From positions 16,531,022-16,595,021 of the forward strand of contig CM042145.1 in NCBI GenBank assembly GCA_023376005.1: DNA of 64,000 nt, given 5' to 3'. Below, piece after piece: positions 62,813 to 64,000 of this stretch (position 1 is the first letter of the stretch; each line of letters starts with the position of its first letter). A program made the position numbers and the translations under genes. The notes below the pieces were generated by a model. It saw nothing but the letters and a program-made list of their open reading frames with translations. It was not told where the DNA came from and did no database searches. This DNA is from Doryteuthis pealeii. Taxonomy: Eukaryota; Mollusca; Cephalopoda; Myopsida; Loliginidae.

Positions 62813-63665
62813 TCAGTATTACTGTATATATATAAAAAACCATGACCTACATGCCATCTCTTTGAAGTGATTACATTCATTTCTGCTTCGGTTATTTGGA
62901 AAACATCCATAATCAAAATTTTCTTTAAATTGCTAATAATTTGTTCCCAAAGTTGATTTCCAGTATAGACATTAGGTAAATGACATATAATTCTAAGGCA
63001 TTTATAGAAATATGGTCAGAACAAATTATTAAAAATAATTGTTACATAGGATGAAAGAGCCACCGCCTATCTCGAGTTCTTGGTTTATATTACATGTTGA
63101 ATTAGATATAAATATAAAAATCCATAACAAATTATATAAATATAAACATTTCATATGTTTATATAAATATATAAACATTTCATATTTCATATGTTTATAT
63201 AAGTATAAACATCCATAATCAAAATTTTTCTTTAAATTGCTAATATTTTGTTGCCAAAGTTGATTTCCAGTATAAATATTAGGTAGATGACGTCAGTATA
63301 ATTCCATTTGTTAGAAGCAAAAATGATGTCTCTACTGTTCAAAGAACAGAGGCAAAAGAGGGCAAGAATGGGTTTCTGAGACCCTCATATAACATCCCAT
63401 GAGGCACCCAACAAACACACCCATTCTCTCAGGGAGATAGATATTTATTATCTACTTCTAACTACTCATATATATCTTCGGAAACAAGAACCCACGTGCT
63501 ATCTTTTTAAAGTAATTTCATTCAGTTCTGCTTCGGCTCTTTGGAAAACATCCATAATCAAAATTTTCCTTTAAATTGCTAATATTTTGTTGCCAAAGTT
63601 GATTTCCGGTATAAATATTAGGTAAATGACATCAGTATAATTCCATTTGTTAGAAGTAAAAATTC
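62813..63665. repeat. Triplicated segment with weak coding character
   Basis: CATCCATAATCAAAATTTTC to TTTCCAGTATA.A.ATTAGG occurs at 62906, 63209 and 63549. The outer copies also share GCTTCGG.T.TTTGGAAAACA. The minus frame keeps VFQ..EAE.NEIT between copies with mostly conservative changes, interrupted by indels. No family recognised. Confidence 0.5.
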
Positions 63666-63784
63666 AAGTCAAACTGTGTGCATTCATTTCATTTTGTTTG
63701 ATATTGTCATGTGCTATTAATAATCCTCCAAAGTTTGGTTTTTTTAGATGTAATTCTTCTGAGTTTTTTGCACCTTTACATGTA

Positions 63785-64000
63785 CTAGCAAATATATGCA
63801 CCCTCCAGGTGGAAGTATTTAAGTTTTGATGTGATAAAATATTCTATTAAATTAGAAACACTAATGAAACTAAATAAGAATGCAGATAAAATGATTTGAA
63901 ACAGAGGTGGGTATAATAAAAAAAATAGAACAACTTTGAAACTAACTCTTCCATGATTTTCCATCACTCCCGTCTTTCATTGCTAAATTTTCCTAATTTA
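63785..64000 (-). mobile_element. Helitron-like element, family A (5' end outside window)
   Basis: Minus strand ends CACCTGGAGGGTGCATATAT, TTTG, CTAG (63788-63785), then T. Continues past the right edge. Confidence 0.7.

Overview
This is an AT-rich, repeat-saturated stretch of animal nuclear DNA. Several things point to a metazoan: tRNA-derived SINEs, mariner and hAT relics, non-LTR retrotransposon 3' ends, Helitron-type elements, hammerhead-ribozyme-bearing retroelements, and TTAGGG-like arrays inside mobile elements. The mix (many short SINE families, long TA/CA/GA microsatellites, Penelope-like or retrozyme-like hammerhead elements) suits a marine invertebrate, perhaps a mollusc. That assignment is inference and no species can be named. 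No intact host protein gene is supported. The longest reading frames are poly-pyrimidine tracts, antisense shadows or transposon remnants.

Layout. 0-10 kb: Helitron copies at 1-566 and as a back-to-back pair at 3753-4779, SINE families S1 and S3, a mariner relic (5716-7035), and a duplicated block (5553-6074 and 8711-9783) whose second copy carries a mariner deletion derivative inside a SINE. 10-20 kb: SINEs S1, S2 and S3, a LINE fragment, the tRNA-Asp/hammerhead family (13.7 and 19.4 kb), another hammerhead at 19.1 kb, and a foldback element with a telomere-like core (18.4 kb). 20-30 kb: a decayed intronless copy of an unnamed invertebrate protein family (20.9-21.6 kb, minus strand), an LTR-like element with two internal tandem expansions (23.0-24.3 kb), and a Helitron hit by a 5'-inverted LINE (24.8-25.7 kb). 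30-45 kb: LTR fragments, LINE 3' ends, Helitrons, a second foldback element and more hammerheads. 45-64 kb: a 164-bp-arm palindrome carrying hammerheads on both strands (46.3-46.65 kb), a LINE C-terminus with an amplified zinc-finger unit (47.6-48.2 kb), a third foldback element with the longest telomere-like core (53.8 kb), a hAT MITE with a paralogous empty site (54.3 kb), head-to-tail dimers (57.4 and 59.4 kb), and a Helitron running off the right edge.

The most notable system is a set of self-cleaving RNA modules. At least six loci can be folded by eye into type I hammerhead ribozymes (stem I, CUGANGA core, stem II, GAAA, palindromic stem III, UH cleavage site). They sit in direct or inverted pairs of short units. 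In one family the ribozyme lies directly downstream of a tRNA-Asp-like pol III promoter. Head-to-tail or head-to-head pairs with hammerheads are the published signature of Penelope-like elements and metazoan retrozymes. The tRNA-Asp/ribozyme unit and the ribozyme-bearing palindromes are the best candidates here for something undescribed.

Family labels S1-S4, E, W, X, Y, Z and V are local to this report. Boundaries are read by eye and are usually good to about 10 bp, except where target-site duplications fix them.
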